In this document: in pieces, positions 25,583 to 35,926 of the stretch
How positions within the stretch are numbered: the stretch's first letter is position 1
Layout of the letters: every line of letters starts with the position of its first letter
Assembly: GCF_014164585.1 (NCBI RefSeq)
Contig: NZ_JACJFM010000006.1
Location: 141,407 to 205,406 of the forward strand
Source: Oceanospirillum sediminis
GTDB taxonomy: Bacteria; Pseudomonadota; Gammaproteobacteria; Pseudomonadales; Halomonadaceae
Direction of reading: 5' to 3'
Length of the DNA stretch: 64,000 bases
Translations under genes and position numbers: made by a program
Notes under the pieces: generated by a model
The model's input: only the letters and a program-made list of their open reading frames with translations
The model's database searches: none
Told to the model about the DNA's origin: nothing

Positions 25583-26439
25583 TCGGATAACCACTGACCG
25601 GCGCGTCCCAGAGGCCGGTCCCTTCTGCGAACCAGAACCGGCGTATATAAATGACGGGAACCTCCCTGATAATCCAGTTCCTTCAGTTGTCCCCCGTTCA
25701 ATTGCTGGCATATTTTATCCAGTGGCATCCAGCCATAACCCAGGCCTATAGCGATGGCTTCCAGTTTAGCCCTGAAATCACTCAGATAAAAAACTCTTTC
25801 GCCACCAAAAGTTTGCCAGCCACCATAAGCCTTGTTATAGCTGGAATCATGGACCGTCAGTTCTACATGCTGCTGTAGCGTGTCCAGAGTGATATTACGC
25901 ATGTCCGCCAGTTCATGTTCTGCCGATACCACAAGAACGGTTTCAACCGGGTGCAGGGCATGGACCAGCAGCTGGTTATCAGGTTCATATTCCAGTGCCA
26001 GCATTAACTCTGCATTATCCTGCTCAAAACGCTGCTGTACACCTCCCAGATATTCAACTCTTAACTGGATATGGGTTGGAATATTCAGCTCAACCATCTC
26101 TTTTAACACCCCAAGCATCTCTTCTCCGGGCATCATGCCATCAACGACTAATTCCAGTCGTGGCTCCCAGCCTGCTGAAAACTGGTCTACCAGAGCAGAT
26201 ACATGCCGGGCCTGATGGAGTAAACGTTCACCCTCTGCCAGAATACGTTCACCAACAGGAGTCAGCTCTGCCCGGTAAGCTGAACGATCAAATAAATCAG
26301 TCCCTAATCGCTGTTCCAGTTTCTGAATCTGATAACTGACAGCAGACTGAGTTTTATTCAGCTTTTCAGCCGCTTTTGCAAAACTACCCTCAGCAACGAC
26401 AGCTGACAGTACCCGCAAGCTTTCAAGATCAATGGCCAT
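25558..26439 (-). CDS. LysR family transcriptional regulator
   Basis: 293 aa. The HTH FAKAAEKLNKTQSAVSYQIQKLEQRLG starts near residue 20. The effector domain opens LELVVDGMMPGEEMLGVL. AGGAG precedes the ATG. It is divergent from hpd with a 275-bp gap rich in TGATCA-like motifs, so tyrosine catabolism is the obvious target, by position only. Its 3' end overlaps the opposite LysR gene by 25 bp. Confidence 0.88.
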   Translation of the reverse strand: MAIDLESLRVLSAVVAEGSFAKAAEKLNKTQSAVSYQIQKLEQRLGTDLFDRSAYRAELTPVGERILAEGERLLHQARHVSALVDQFSAGWEPRLELVVDGMMPGEEMLGVLKEMVELNIPTHIQLRVEYLGGVQQRFEQDNAELMLALEYEPDNQLLVHALHPVETVLVVSAEHELADMRNITLDTLQQHVELTVHDSSYNKAYGGWQTFGGERVFYLSDFRAKLEAIAIGLGYGWMPLDKICQQLNGGQLKELDYQGGSRHLYTPVLVRRRDRPLGRAGQWLSDQLLERFG

Positions 26440-26714
26440 CTGTTTCTCCTGTCACTTATCTTTTACGTGTCAGTGCTTATTGCACAGCTGAATCTCATAT
26501 TGTATCAGTCTAATCATAATCTCTATCTAAAATATTGATCATGTTAATCACTTTATTCCGCTTTTTTTTGATCATTAAAGATCTTAACTTTAATAGCACA
26601 TTGATCTGAATCATCAGATACAGATAGTCAGTTAAGACATAAGTAATAAGTGCAGTTTTAAAGCCCGCTGAGTGGCTTTGCTAAGCTTAAATAAAAAGAA
26701 CAGAGGAGCTTGTT

Positions 26715-27749
26715 ATGAGTCAGAATCCATTAGGCCTGCGTGGCATTGAGTTTACCGAGTTTGCCAGCCCGGATACGGATTTCATGCATGATGTTTTCGG
26801 TGCATTCGGCTTTTCAAAGCTCAAGCGTCATGCTGATAAAGATATTCTCTACTATAATCAGCGTGATATTCATTTCTTATTGAACAGAGAGAAGAAAGGC
26901 TTCTCAGCTGAGTTTGCTAAATCTCACGGACCGGCGATCTGCTCTATGGGCTGGCGCGTTGATAATGCAGAAGAGGCTCAGGCAGAAGCAGTACGTCGTG
27001 GGGCAACAGCTGCGGCTCCGGAAGATACAGATCTGCCTTATCCTGCTATTTACGGCATTGGTGACAGTCTGATTTATCTGATTGACCATTTTGGTGAGAA
27101 GGGAAGCATCTACGATAAAGATTTTATCGATCTGGAAGAGAAAAATATCGTTCCGGATCTGGGCTTTATCGAGATCGACCATCTGACTAATAATGTTTAT
27201 AAGGGTACGATGCAGAAATGGGCCGACTTCTATAAAGACGTATTTGGCTTTGAGGAAGTGCGCTATTTTGATATTAAGGGTCAGAAAACAGCGTTACTGT
27301 CTTATGCCCTGCGTTCTCCGGATGGTAGCTTCTGCATCCCTATCAATGAAGGTAAAGACGACAATAATAATCAGATTGATGAATATCTGAATGAGTACAA
27401 TGGTCCGGGTGTTCAGCATATCGCTTTCCGTAGCGATGATTTGCTGGAGTCTCTGGATAAACTGGACCGCTCAGTAATTGATACTCTTGATATTCATGAT
27501 GATTACTATGAATCAGTCTTTGAGCGCGTACCGGGAGTGACTGAAGACCCGGCTCGAATCAAGGATCATCAGGTGCTGGTCGATGGTGATGAGCAGGGGT
27601 ACTTATTGCAAATTTTCACTAAAAACCTGTTTGGCCCTATTTTCATCGAACTGATTCAGCGTAAAGAGAATCTGGGTTTCGGAGAAGGTAATTTCCAGGC
27701 TTTGTTTGAGTCCATTGAGCGAGATCAGGAGCGCCGCGGAGTCATCTGA
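26715..27749 (+). CDS. hppD: 4-hydroxyphenylpyruvate dioxygenase
   Basis: 344 aa. Two VOC halves make up the protein. The Fe(II) ligands are seen as His in GFIEIDHLTNNV, His in GPGVQHIAFRSDD, and Glu in FGPIFIELIQR. The C-terminal helix ends GNFQALFESIERDQERRGV, a standard HPPD ending. It converts 4-hydroxyphenylpyruvate to homogentisate in tyrosine degradation. GAGGAG lies 6-7 nt before the ATG. No hmgA or fahA is near, so the downstream pathway must be encoded elsewhere, or homogentisate may feed pyomelanin. Confidence 0.96.
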   Translation: MSQNPLGLRGIEFTEFASPDTDFMHDVFGAFGFSKLKRHADKDILYYNQRDIHFLLNREKKGFSAEFAKSHGPAICSMGWRVDNAEEAQAEAVRRGATAAAPEDTDLPYPAIYGIGDSLIYLIDHFGEKGSIYDKDFIDLEEKNIVPDLGFIEIDHLTNNVYKGTMQKWADFYKDVFGFEEVRYFDIKGQKTALLSYALRSPDGSFCIPINEGKDDNNNQIDEYLNEYNGPGVQHIAFRSDDLLESLDKLDRSVIDTLDIHDDYYESVFERVPGVTEDPARIKDHQVLVDGDEQGYLLQIFTKNLFGPIFIELIQRKENLGFGEGNFQALFESIERDQERRGVI

Positions 27750-27857
27750 TCCGTCAATTATGGCTTGATAGCCAGAAATACTCTCTTCAGGTCTTTGCTT
27801 CCCCCTGGCAAAGGCCTGTTTTATTGATGAAAAAGAATATACTGTATTCTGCCAGCC

Positions 27858-27900
27858 AAAAAATACCGCTGACTTTCCTTTGAATGTCAGCGGTATTTTT
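27858..27900. terminator. Bidirectional intrinsic terminator
   Basis: ATACCGCTGAC (from 27863) pairs with GTCAGCGGTAT (27886-27896), flanked by A-run and T-run, so it can end both hpd (+) and the GGDEF response-regulator operon (-). A weaker stem (GTCTTTGC / GCAAAGGC, about 27790-27815) closer to hpd may act first. Confidence 0.88.
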
Positions 27901-27926
27901 ATATATAAGTTCCTGCTATGGGTTCT

Positions 27927-28913
27927 TTATGCCGAGCCAGACGCAATCTGTTGTTTAATGGATTCTCTGAGTACTGGCACTACGCACCGGCAGAAGCCAT
28001 TACGTCCTTCTTTCTTCACTTTATACAGCATCTCATCAGCCGCTTTCATTAATACTGACGAATCCAGATCAGTCTCAACATTTTTATCTACGGCATCCTG
28101 ATGAACCAGGGTGGCAGCTCCAATACTGAGAGTAACCTGCTCTGCAACAGTGGAATGCATATGCTCAAGACAGAGGTATTCCACATTTCTCAGAATCCGA
28201 CGGATAACAGACACCGTGTTCTGAGCATCACTGTCAAATAACACAACAACAAATTCATCTCCGCCATATCTGGCAACAAAATCACCAGGGCGAGTCAGAG
28301 CATCACTAATACCTGAAGCGACTGCGGTCAGACACTTATCGCCTGCCGTATGACCATAATTATCGTTATATTCTTTAAAATGATCGACATCCAGCATAAT
28401 CAGGGAAAGAGGCTTTTCTATTGCCAGCGACTGGCTCCACTCTTTTTCCAGCACTTCATCCAGTTTCTTTCTGTTTGCTACACGGGTCAACGGATCCTGA
28501 GCAACCAGCTGTTCCAGGATATCTGTTTTTCGTTTCAGCTCAACGTGGGTATTAACCCGTGCTTTTACAACTCTGGCGTTAAAAGGCTTAGTAATATAGT
28601 CTACTGCTCCAAGACGAAATGCCCTGGTTTCATCCAGAGGGCTGCTGAGAGCAGAGACAAAAATCACCGGAATACCTGATGTCTCTTCTTCACTTTTCAG
28701 ATGCTTACAGACGGTATAACCACTGACATCCGGCATAACAACATCCAGCAGAATCAGATCAGGTTTAATTTTTCTCGCCATTCTCAGAGCCTGAGCTCCA
28801 TAGCGAGTAGCAGCAACCTGATAATCCTGTTCAAGTAAAGATACCAGAATATCAATATTCTCCGGGGCATCATCTACTATGAGAATACGTGGTTTTTTTT
28901 CATTCAGAGTCAT
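27927..28913 (-). CDS. Response regulator with GGDEF output (diguanylate cyclase)
   Basis: 328 aa. The REC domain at ~8-125 has LIVDDAPENIDIL, phospho-Asp in DLILLDVVMPDVSGY and Lys in DYITKPF. The GGDEF domain at ~150-310 reads MLDVDHFKEYNDNYGHTAGDKCL and ARYGGDEFVVVLFD, an intact active site of the PleD/WspR class. It makes c-di-GMP when phosphorylated. Its ATG overlaps the stop of the hybrid kinase gene (TGATG), making them one translational unit and a likely cognate pair. Confidence 0.94.
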   Translation of the reverse strand: MTLNEKKPRILIVDDAPENIDILVSLLEQDYQVAATRYGAQALRMARKIKPDLILLDVVMPDVSGYTVCKHLKSEEETSGIPVIFVSALSSPLDETRAFRLGAVDYITKPFNARVVKARVNTHVELKRKTDILEQLVAQDPLTRVANRKKLDEVLEKEWSQSLAIEKPLSLIMLDVDHFKEYNDNYGHTAGDKCLTAVASGISDALTRPGDFVARYGGDEFVVVLFDSDAQNTVSVIRRILRNVEYLCLEHMHSTVAEQVTLSIGAATLVHQDAVDKNVETDLDSSVLMKAADEMLYKVKKEGRNGFCRCVVPVLRESIKQQIASGSA

Positions 28914-31900
28914 CAGATAACATCCCTATGGGATTCTGAGCATTTCTTTCGGAGCTGATTCAATACAACTTGTGCCTGCTCAGCATCATATTCCACAATA
29001 GCCTTTTTAAGTGCAAAGACCAGAGCATTCTGAGGTATAGCGGCTTCTAATTTTCCTGCCAGTTCCCGACTGGCAGTAATATCAGATTCCAGTACAATCT
29101 CCAGTTCATCTAGCAAAATATATGCCGATTCAGGCGGGAGTGCTTCATTTTCAATATTACCAGATGGTGGTGGATACATATCGGATAGTTCAGAAATAGA
29201 ACTCAGAACCTGAGTTAACGCTGAATTCAACGAATCAGATAATGCTTTGTACGCCGCTATATCTCCATGATTCAGATACTGCTCGCTTTCATCTGCTTTC
29301 TTATACAGATCAGCAGCACCAATGTTCCCAGCCCCGCCTTTCAAACTATGCAGCAGATAACGCAGTTGCCCTGCGTCCTTGTTCTGTATTGCCTCTTCAG
29401 CCTTTTCAGCAAATGTTTTATGGTGGCTATAAAAAGTCATTAACACTTTCAGGTAAACATCAGAGTTATTTGCCACCCGGTCCAGCCCTTCAGATAACGT
29501 CAGGCCTGGCATACTTTCAGGTAAAGCTGATGGTACTTGTTTTCTACTTCCGCCTTGTGTCAGATCTGGCCTATCTTCCATTTTTTTCACCGCTGAATCC
29601 TTCTGATCTGCATCTGATTGCCGCTTGAGTCCCAGGCAATCAGCCATTGTCCGGTATAATATTGCCGGTTCTATCGGTTTACCGACATGACCGTTCATCC
29701 CCTCTTGTAAACACCGCTCTTTTTCCCCATCAAGTACATGAGCTGTCATCGCAATAACGGGAATATTCTGCCCATAGTGACCTGAGGCTCTGATATTACG
29801 AATAGCGGTATAACCGTCCATAACAGGCATCTGTAAATCCAGTAGTAAAATATCAAACTGGCAGTCGTCTTTGCCGGAGTCCGAGCACAGGTTAATAGCC
29901 TCCACGGCTTCCTGGCCATTGATGGCTTCAATAACCGTCGCTCCCTGAGCCTGAAGCAGTTCGCAAACAATCTGTCGATTAACCGGATTGTCTTCCGCCA
30001 GTAATACTCTGAGCCCCGGTAAAAATTCAGCTCCCGGATCTGTCTGAATGACAGACTGGCGAGTGCCAGAAGTCCAGGTATTATAATCAGGACGCGGTGA
30101 GGGTTTTCTGCTTTCTACGGCTGCAGGTGGCACCGCATTATTGCTACCTGAAACACGTTCTTCGTTAGAAGATAAAATGCTTCCAGCTTGAGCCGGGTCT
30201 CTGTTATGTCCCAGCTCAGAGTACAAGCTGGCTTCGTATTCGAGACTGGACAGATCGGTTTCTTTTGCTGGTTTGACAGACAGCATACCGGGAGACGTTT
30301 GCTGAGTGACTGATAGAATGGTATTAATTAGTACCGAAGGTGTAACCGGCTTAATAAGAAAGCCATCAATTCCTGATTGTAACGCTTTTTCTCTGACTTC
30401 TTCACGACCATATGCCGTTACAATAAAAATAGCAGGGCGAGCCCAGTCTGGATACGTATCCCGAATGCGTGCCGCAGTAGTGATACCATCCAGGCCTGGC
30501 ATTTTCCAATCCATCAGAACCAGTTCATAAGGATCAGCATTCATGGAGTATCCCACTTTTTCTATTGCTTCATAGCCATCTCTTGCAATATCAACGATAG
30601 CACCGGCAGCCGCTAAGTGGTTGCGTAAAATGTTACGGGTCGTATTGTGATCATCAACCAGAAGAACTTTCATCGCATCCAGTTCATTATTTGAGAGTAC
30701 ATTCTGGTTCTCAATTTCGTCAGGCAAACCGAATGGCAACGTAAAGCTGAAGATGCTTCCCGCTCCCGGAGCACTGCTGACCTCAATATCCCCTCCCATC
30801 AGGTCAACCAGGTGTTTGCAGATAACCAGCCCCAATCCGGTCCCACCGTAACGGCGTGTAATAGAATCATCCGCTTGAGAAAATGGCTGAAACAATCTGG
30901 CTCTTTGCTCTGATGACATCCCTATACCGGTATCTTCTACGTAGAAACGAAGCAGAATAATCTGATCTTCTTCACTACGTTCAATCTGCTCAACTCCGGC
31001 TAAGACATGGCCTGTTTCAGTAAATTTGACAGCGTTAGAACACAGATTCAGCAGTATCTGTCCCAGGCGCAAAGGATCTCCAATAAGGCTGACGGGCACT
31101 TCCGTAGATACACTGAAGACAAATTCCAGTCCTTTCTCATCACAGCTACCGGATACCAGTACCGCAATATTATCCAGTACTTCATTCATATCGAATGATG
31201 TATGCTCAATCGTCATATGCCCGGATTCCATTTTTGAGAAATCAAGTACATCATTAATAATTCTGAGCAATGCACTGGCCGATTGATCAATTTTTTGCAA
31301 GTAATCCTGCTGTCTTTCTGTCAGTTCTGTCCTTAAAGCCAGTCCCGTTAAACCAATAATGGCGTTCATTGGTGTGCGTATTTCATGACTCATAGCAGCG
31401 ACAAACTGAGTCTTGGCTTTTTGAGCCGCTTCACTGATCTCTTTTTCTCTGAGTTCTAACTCTTTTCTTCTGAGATCATTCAATAAGGAACGATCTCTCT
31501 TTACCATACGGTTGAAAGCCTGCTCCAGAGTTCTGAGTTCATTATCAGCATGCTCACATACGGTCAGAGTCTGGCTTTCTGACGTATCAAGTCGTACATG
31601 TTCAACTTCCTCTGTCAGGCGAGAGAGCGGTCTTTCCAGAATTTTGCGAATGAAATATAAAAATACCAGCCATAGAGCAGCGGTTTTAATAATGGAGTTA
31701 ACCAGGATAAGAAAAAAGCCATACTGAACCCGCTCAAAAACCACAGCATCACTGGAATAGATAATGACTGACCCGAGAGGAACCAGACGACTGTCTCCCG
31801 GTGACAGATAAGAAACAGGAAAGCTATACCAGAAAGTATCAGAGATGAGACGACTCGTCCCTCCATCAGCATATCCCCACTTACCATCAAGGGCATTATT

Positions 31901-32317
31901 ATCGGAAACTAAGTAATCGGACAGAGGAGTCGTATGGGAAGTGATTCTCCGCTCTGAAACATCTGAAGCATCAGTGCCTTTATCGGGAGCACGATAGGTT
32001 GTGATACCTTCTTCACGAACGATATTACCGGAATCGTCCACAATCTGGATGCCCACAACAGTGCTCACCTGCATAATGCCATGAGTAATAGATTGCAATA
32101 AAGGAATGTTATAGGACCAGAGCGCCCGTTCCAGGCCGGGTCTGAACGTTTCACTGACAGAAGCAACGTCTCTCTTTACATCTTCTTTTGCTCTTTGATA
32201 TTCAAAGCTCAGTTGCACAATCGTAACGACCAGAGTAATCAGGAAATAAAACCCGAAAACATGCCGGAAGAGTGAGCTGGCAAGACTTTTCCGGTGCAGC
32301 AGATCTTTCCATCCCAT
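28913..32317 (-). CDS. Hybrid sensor histidine kinase (BarA-like: HK-REC-REC-HPt)
   Basis: 1134 aa. TM1 is at ~20-38, a periplasmic sensor of ~160 aa follows, TM2 is at ~200-224 and then a HAMP-like segment. The H-box [14 protein letters not shown] has His311. The HATPase has [15 protein letters not shown] and [15 protein letters not shown]1 has [13 protein letters not shown] (Asp603) and REC2 has [13 protein letters not shown] (Asp827). The C-terminal HPt has [22 protein letters not shown] precedes the ATG. Every phosphorelay residue is present. It is preceded by a binding-protein gene and followed by a GGDEF regulator, giving a ligand - kinase - c-di-GMP chain. It is paralogous to the kinase at 43655-46804. 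Confidence 0.95.
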   Translation of the reverse strand: MGWKDLLHRKSLASSLFRHVFGFYFLITLVVTIVQLSFEYQRAKEDVKRDVASVSETFRPGLERALWSYNIPLLQSITHGIMQVSTVVGIQIVDDSGNIVREEGITTYRAPDKGTDASDVSERRITSHTTPLSDYLVSDNNALDGKWGYADGGTSRLISDTFWYSFPVSYLSPGDSRLVPLGSVIIYSSDAVVFERVQYGFFLILVNSIIKTAALWLVFLYFIRKILERPLSRLTEEVEHVRLDTSESQTLTVCEHADNELRTLEQAFNRMVKRDRSLLNDLRRKELELREKEISEAAQKAKTQFVAAMSHEIRTPMNAIIGLTGLALRTELTERQQDYLQKIDQSASALLRIINDVLDFSKMESGHMTIEHTSFDMNEVLDNIAVLVSGSCDEKGLEFVFSVSTEVPVSLIGDPLRLGQILLNLCSNAVKFTETGHVLAGVEQIERSEEDQIILLRFYVEDTGIGMSSEQRARLFQPFSQADDSITRRYGGTGLGLVICKHLVDLMGGDIEVSSAPGAGSIFSFTLPFGLPDEIENQNVLSNNELDAMKVLLVDDHNTTRNILRNHLAAAGAIVDIARDGYEAIEKVGYSMNADPYELVLMDWKMPGLDGITTAARIRDTYPDWARPAIFIVTAYGREEVREKALQSGIDGFLIKPVTPSVLINTILSVTQQTSPGMLSVKPAKETDLSSLEYEASLYSELGHNRDPAQAGSILSSNEERVSGSNNAVPPAAVESRKPSPRPDYNTWTSGTRQSVIQTDPGAEFLPGLRVLLAEDNPVNRQIVCELLQAQGATVIEAINGQEAVEAINLCSDSGKDDCQFDILLLDLQMPVMDGYTAIRNIRASGHYGQNIPVIAMTAHVLDGEKERCLQEGMNGHVGKPIEPAILYRTMADCLGLKRQSDADQKDSAVKKMEDRPDLTQGGSRKQVPSALPESMPGLTLSEGLDRVANNSDVYLKVLMTFYSHHKTFAEKAEEAIQNKDAGQLRYLLHSLKGGAGNIGAADLYKKADESEQYLNHGDIAAYKALSDSLNSALTQVLSSISELSDMYPPPSGNIENEALPPESAYILLDELEIVLESDITASRELAGKLEAAIPQNALVFALKKAIVEYDAEQAQVVLNQLRKKCSESHRDVI

Positions 32318-32483
32318 TGCTTATCCTATCCTGATTCAGCAGAGGCTCAAATACATATTAAAAGGCAGTGAGGTTATGATTCAGAGTCTGCCTGTTTCCT
32401 GTTATTTTCTCCATCTCTGAACAGAAAACATTCTGTTACAGAAAAAATATATTTTTCTATGGCGGAGGTTGTGACAAAAGTAA

Positions 32484-33239
32484 TTATCTCAATCCATTTA
32501 ACGGATACCTCATATGGTATCTGTCATATATTGGTTTTAAATCTCCACTCTGATGTAATTTAATAATTCCCCGATTGTATGCAGACATAATTTTTAACCC
32601 CCTCTTCCCCGGCGGGGACACCATAAAGTACTGGCTATAACCCACATTTCTGACAACATAATCATTATAGACATCAGGTCTGGATTGAAGTGTTGTATTC
32701 AGAACCTTCTCATCGTCGATAAAGTAGCTGACACGTCCGGATAACAGCATATTAAGAGCCTGCTCCCGGCTATCAACAATTTCCACCAGATTACTTTCAC
32801 TATTCAGGCCAATTTGTTCTGGCTGATAAGAACTTGCTACCACGATCCCGGACTTGAGTGAATCAATTCCTTTCCAGTCTGGCAATTTTTCACGGTGAAA
32901 CAAAGCCTGAATTCTGGTTGTCGCAATGGGGTAATCAGAACGAAGATAGCCTTTTCGTATAGCAACACCAGCCGACACACCACCTGCAAAATCTGCTCTT
33001 CTGGTATCAATCAAATACAAACTTCTTGCAAATGGCATATATTCCTGCTGTACATCAAGGCCCTGTTGAGCAAATGCCATACGGACAACCGTATTATAAA
33101 TGCCTGATCCATCAAAATCCGTAAACCCCTTCCACTCTTCTGTTACCCATAGTACAGATGAGTCACCTCTGGCAATGGCACTGAAGAAACTAATACAGAA
33201 AAAAAAGATGATTTTTTTTACAGGAACTTCTGCGTTCAT
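32484..33239 (-). CDS. Periplasmic solute-binding protein, SBP_bac_3 family
   Basis: 251 aa with a signal peptide (ending about SAIARG). The mature core reads FDGSGIYNTVVRMAFAQQGLDVQ, then the dipping strands LRSDYPIATTRIQALFHR. AYNRGIIKLHQSGDLKPIYDRYHM is the usual helix of family-3 binding proteins. GAGG lies 6 nt before the ATG. No transporter permease is near; the next gene on the strand is the hybrid kinase (166 bp). It therefore probably acts as a soluble input for that kinase rather than in uptake. The ligand (amino acid-like) is unknown. Confidence 0.85.
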   Translation of the reverse strand: MNAEVPVKKIIFFFCISFFSAIARGDSSVLWVTEEWKGFTDFDGSGIYNTVVRMAFAQQGLDVQQEYMPFARSLYLIDTRRADFAGGVSAGVAIRKGYLRSDYPIATTRIQALFHREKLPDWKGIDSLKSGIVVASSYQPEQIGLNSESNLVEIVDSREQALNMLLSGRVSYFIDDEKVLNTTLQSRPDVYNDYVVRNVGYSQYFMVSPPGKRGLKIMSAYNRGIIKLHQSGDLKPIYDRYHMRYPLNGLR

Positions 33240-33710
33240 TCACAGCCTCATGATGGAGAACCAGATGCCAGAATATCGGCACAACTCAGAAGCACGACAA
33301 GTGGCAAAACAGATAAAGAAATTTACTTGAAAAGCTGCCTTTATTCTCTCTCTGGACAGGACAGCATTAAAATTTTGTGTTCAGGTAAACAAAACCTGGC
33401 AATAAATATGTGCAACTATACGATATTAAGTAAAATAAAAGTCGGAAAGCCGACTTTTATTTTACTTGATATATTATGGTTTTTAGATGTAAATAAATCA
33501 GAAGTTAGTCCGGTAAAATGCCTGAGCAATGTCTTTGTGTAAGTACTTCAACGTAAATACTTATTTCCTCTACGGCCAGCGCCTGGGAGGCAAGGGCATA
33601 AATATCGGAAACTTTTTTGTGCAGGTGCTTAATTAAAGAACCGTATTCATCCGTTAAAGACTTATGACTATCGAGACACTTTGTTCAGGCATAATCCTCT
33701 GCATAGTCAA
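33240..33710. other. Gene-free stretch
   Basis: 471 bp between the FHA gene and the binding-protein gene, both on the minus strand. It holds the long terminator palindrome listed separately and the putative promoter of the binding-protein gene. I see nothing else. Confidence 0.6.
33428..33467. terminator. Long perfect palindrome, bidirectional terminator type
   Basis: Eighteen-bp arms pair perfectly around an AAAG loop. The inner core is AAAGTCGG / CCGACTTT and the outer part is A/T-only (AGTAAAATA / TATTTTACT). The arrangement gives a T-rich tail on either strand. It lies about 245 bp past the FHA gene stop, as a terminator of the FHA transcript. Confidence 0.82.
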
Positions 33711-34673
33711 TCACGCTTTTGCCTGATCTTCACTATTCACAGTGATGCGGGACCCTCCGATAATCTCAATATCGCAGTAAGCGAATCGCATTTCACGGGT
33801 TCTTCGTTCAATAGGTTGGGGTAACGCCATAGCTTTAGGTAATACACTGACCAGCTGTTTTCTGAAGCGATAAACCTGAATATTGATATGATTTTCGCTT
33901 TGACCCAGCATACGACTCAGATCTTCCTTGTCAATCCAGCCCTGTTCTGCTTCTGATACACCTGCTGTTTTGTCTTCAAGACGTTTACGGGCCAGCAGCA
34001 ATAGCAGGTAGTGGTGATTGCGTTGTCCCAAATCATACTCTGCATCTCCCATCCGGAATTTCATCGAAACATGTTCTTCATTCTGACTGACATCAAAGAA
34101 AATGCCTAAAGGATGTGAGCTAGGTAGCTCTATGGCTTCCAGATGCTGGGTTTCTTCTGTCGCACGAGCTTCAATAAAACGCCATGTCTGCTCATTCGTT
34201 CCAACCAGGTCGCCTGATTTAAGAACAGAGATACCAACTGAGCTTTCACATACCCAATGACCATTCGGCGACATATAAAGAGTTACTTCCGGATTCTCTT
34301 CATCAGGCAGCACAGCCAGACTTTCCAGTTCAATCGTCTTAAGTCCTGGTGTTACAGGCACCAGTAAACTTTTTGGTGGACTGATATCATCCAGACACCA
34401 GTTATCACCATGAATATTGCCAAAACAAATCAGATCACCTTTATGTAATCGATGTTTGCTGCCTTTCAGAACCAGCTGACCATTCACAAAGGTCCCGTTA
34501 CTACTGGAATCTTGCAGCAACCATTCTTCGCCATCCCAGAAAATGGTTGCATGCATACGAGAAGCATCCGCATTAATCAACACCGTATGTGATGAACTCG
34601 GATGACGACCAAATATATGCTGGATGAGTAAGGTGACTTGCTCATCCGTTGCTTTATTAATTAATTTACCCAT
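33711..34673 (-). CDS. FHA-domain protein with C-terminal winged-helix-like domain
   Basis: About 320 aa. The FHA domain at ~18-95 has FGRHPSSSHTVL, the phosphothreonine-binding Arg/Ser in DASRMHATIFW, and LLQDSSSNGTFVNGQLV. A middle beta-rich part of unknown fold follows. The last ~110 residues (HHYLLLLLARKRLED, then WIDKEDLSRMLGQSENHINIQVYRFRKQL) look like an OmpR/SARP-type winged helix. Start: an ATG at 34673 with GGA 6 nt upstream; a TTG at 34679 is the alternative. FHA domains read phosphothreonine, and a Ser/Thr kinase is encoded 5 kb upstream on the same strand, so it is a likely phospho-dependent transcriptional output of that kinase (inference). Confidence 0.82.
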   Translation of the reverse strand: MGKLINKATDEQVTLLIQHIFGRHPSSSHTVLINADASRMHATIFWDGEEWLLQDSSSNGTFVNGQLVLKGSKHRLHKGDLICFGNIHGDNWCLDDISPPKSLLVPVTPGLKTIELESLAVLPDEENPEVTLYMSPNGHWVCESSVGISVLKSGDLVGTNEQTWRFIEARATEETQHLEAIELPSSHPLGIFFDVSQNEEHVSMKFRMGDAEYDLGQRNHHYLLLLLARKRLEDKTAGVSEAEQGWIDKEDLSRMLGQSENHINIQVYRFRKQLVSVLPKAMALPQPIERRTREMRFAYCDIEIIGGSRITVNSEDQAKA

Positions 34674-34679
34674 AATCAA

Positions 34680-34879
34680 TCCATCTGAAAACTTGTTGAC
34701 AGCGAAATCGTATTAAATATGCAATTGCTAATGAATTACGAACAATTACGAAAGCATTTAATTTATTCTTATCCTGCCATTTATCATAACTCAGAACAGG
34801 CGCGTAAAAAGTTCATTTGAGCGATATTTTACACGCTTACCATCTGGATTACCTGCTTTTACAGCTAATCCGGATTCTG
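34680..34879 (-). promoter_or_regulatory. Upstream region of the FHA gene with a 10-bp direct repeat
   Basis: The 200-bp gap between the diguanylate cyclase and FHA genes contains, on the minus strand, TTCGTAATTG followed at once by TTCGTAATTC (about 34734-34753). The period is one helical turn, as for a winged-helix regulator site. It may be an autoregulatory site for the FHA protein. Confidence 0.35.
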
Positions 34880-35926
34880 TTATCTGCCTTCTCTGATTTG
34901 CAGTAACGCATTGTCCGCCCTTTCAAATAGAGAGTACAGGCTATCTCCAGGCTGGTAACTGCTATAACCGATACTACAGTTAATGCCATACTGGACAAGG
35001 GAGCTATTGTTAGCCACAGCTAATCTTATTCTGGAAGACAAAAGGTGAGGCAGATCTTCTCCTTCTGCATGCACTAAAACTGTAAACTCATCACCACCAA
35101 AACGAAATGCCTCTGCGGTTTTATTACAACAACTGCGTAACACATCCGCAAAGCAGCTCAACACCAAATCACCAGTCTGATGACCGTGTTTGTCATTAAT
35201 TCGCTTGAAATCATCCAGGTCCAGTATCAACAAAGAAAATCTTTTGCCTATACCTTTGCTTTGATATCTTGCCATCAGCTGCTGAAAGGCGTTTTCAAAA
35301 CTATTTCGATTGGGTAACCCGGTCAGACTATCTGTCAGTGCCAATTGTTTCATCTCCTGGAATGCAACAGCATTTTTAAGAGGAAAAGTAAGCATCTGAG
35401 TAAGTTGATTCACCAGGCGTTTTTTAACCGGAGATAAAACCCATTCAAATTCCAGCATCAGGCAGCCATAAATATGCTCATCGTCTATTAATTCAATCTC
35501 CATGCTGAATATGCCCGGTACTCCTCGCTGATTTGTAAGTATATGCTTACTATTGCGAAAGCTTACATTACAGATGGGGAAATGCCTTTTCATTTCCAGT
35601 TCAAACTGAACCAGCACCGATTCAGGAGACAATGTCGTGCTCAAGCAGCGCATCATATTCAGGCAAGCAGCCTCAGAAGATTCTTTCCGATAGCCGGTAT
35701 TCGGAAGAAGATCGGCATCATTTTTATCTGCGCATCTGCTCAGACTTACTACCCTATCATGGCATAGCAGACTATTTTCCATATCAGAGTTCTCTTTCAC
35801 GTGCAGGCCTGGATAAGCTCTTTTCAAAACTGAAAGTGCTCCAGACAAATTTTTATATGTTTTATATGTTGATACCCCGGTCCCCGGCAAACTAGCCAAA
35901 GCAGACATGAGATAGTTCGCAACCAC
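34880..35926 (-). CDS. Diguanylate cyclase (GGDEF) with unknown N-terminal domain
   Basis: 348 aa as listed from a GTG at 35926. The start is uncertain, since no good ribosome site precedes it and an ATG at 35782 is also possible. Residues ~60-185 may be a GAF-like sensor (FELEMKRHFPICNVSFRN, CLMLEFEWVLSPVKKRLVNQL). The GGDEF domain at ~190-348 reads ALTDSLTGLPNRNSFE, LILDLDDFKRINDKHGHQTGDLVL and FRFGGDEFTVLVHAE, an intact active site. No membrane helix. It is soluble and probably makes c-di-GMP in answer to an intracellular signal. It lies between the YcaO and FHA genes on the same strand. Confidence 0.9.
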   Translation of the reverse strand: MVANYLMSALASLPGTGVSTYKTYKNLSGALSVLKRAYPGLHVKENSDMENSLLCHDRVVSLSRCADKNDADLLPNTGYRKESSEAACLNMMRCLSTTLSPESVLVQFELEMKRHFPICNVSFRNSKHILTNQRGVPGIFSMEIELIDDEHIYGCLMLEFEWVLSPVKKRLVNQLTQMLTFPLKNAVAFQEMKQLALTDSLTGLPNRNSFENAFQQLMARYQSKGIGKRFSLLILDLDDFKRINDKHGHQTGDLVLSCFADVLRSCCNKTAEAFRFGGDEFTVLVHAEGEDLPHLLSSRIRLAVANNSSLVQYGINCSIGYSSYQPGDSLYSLFERADNALLQIREGR

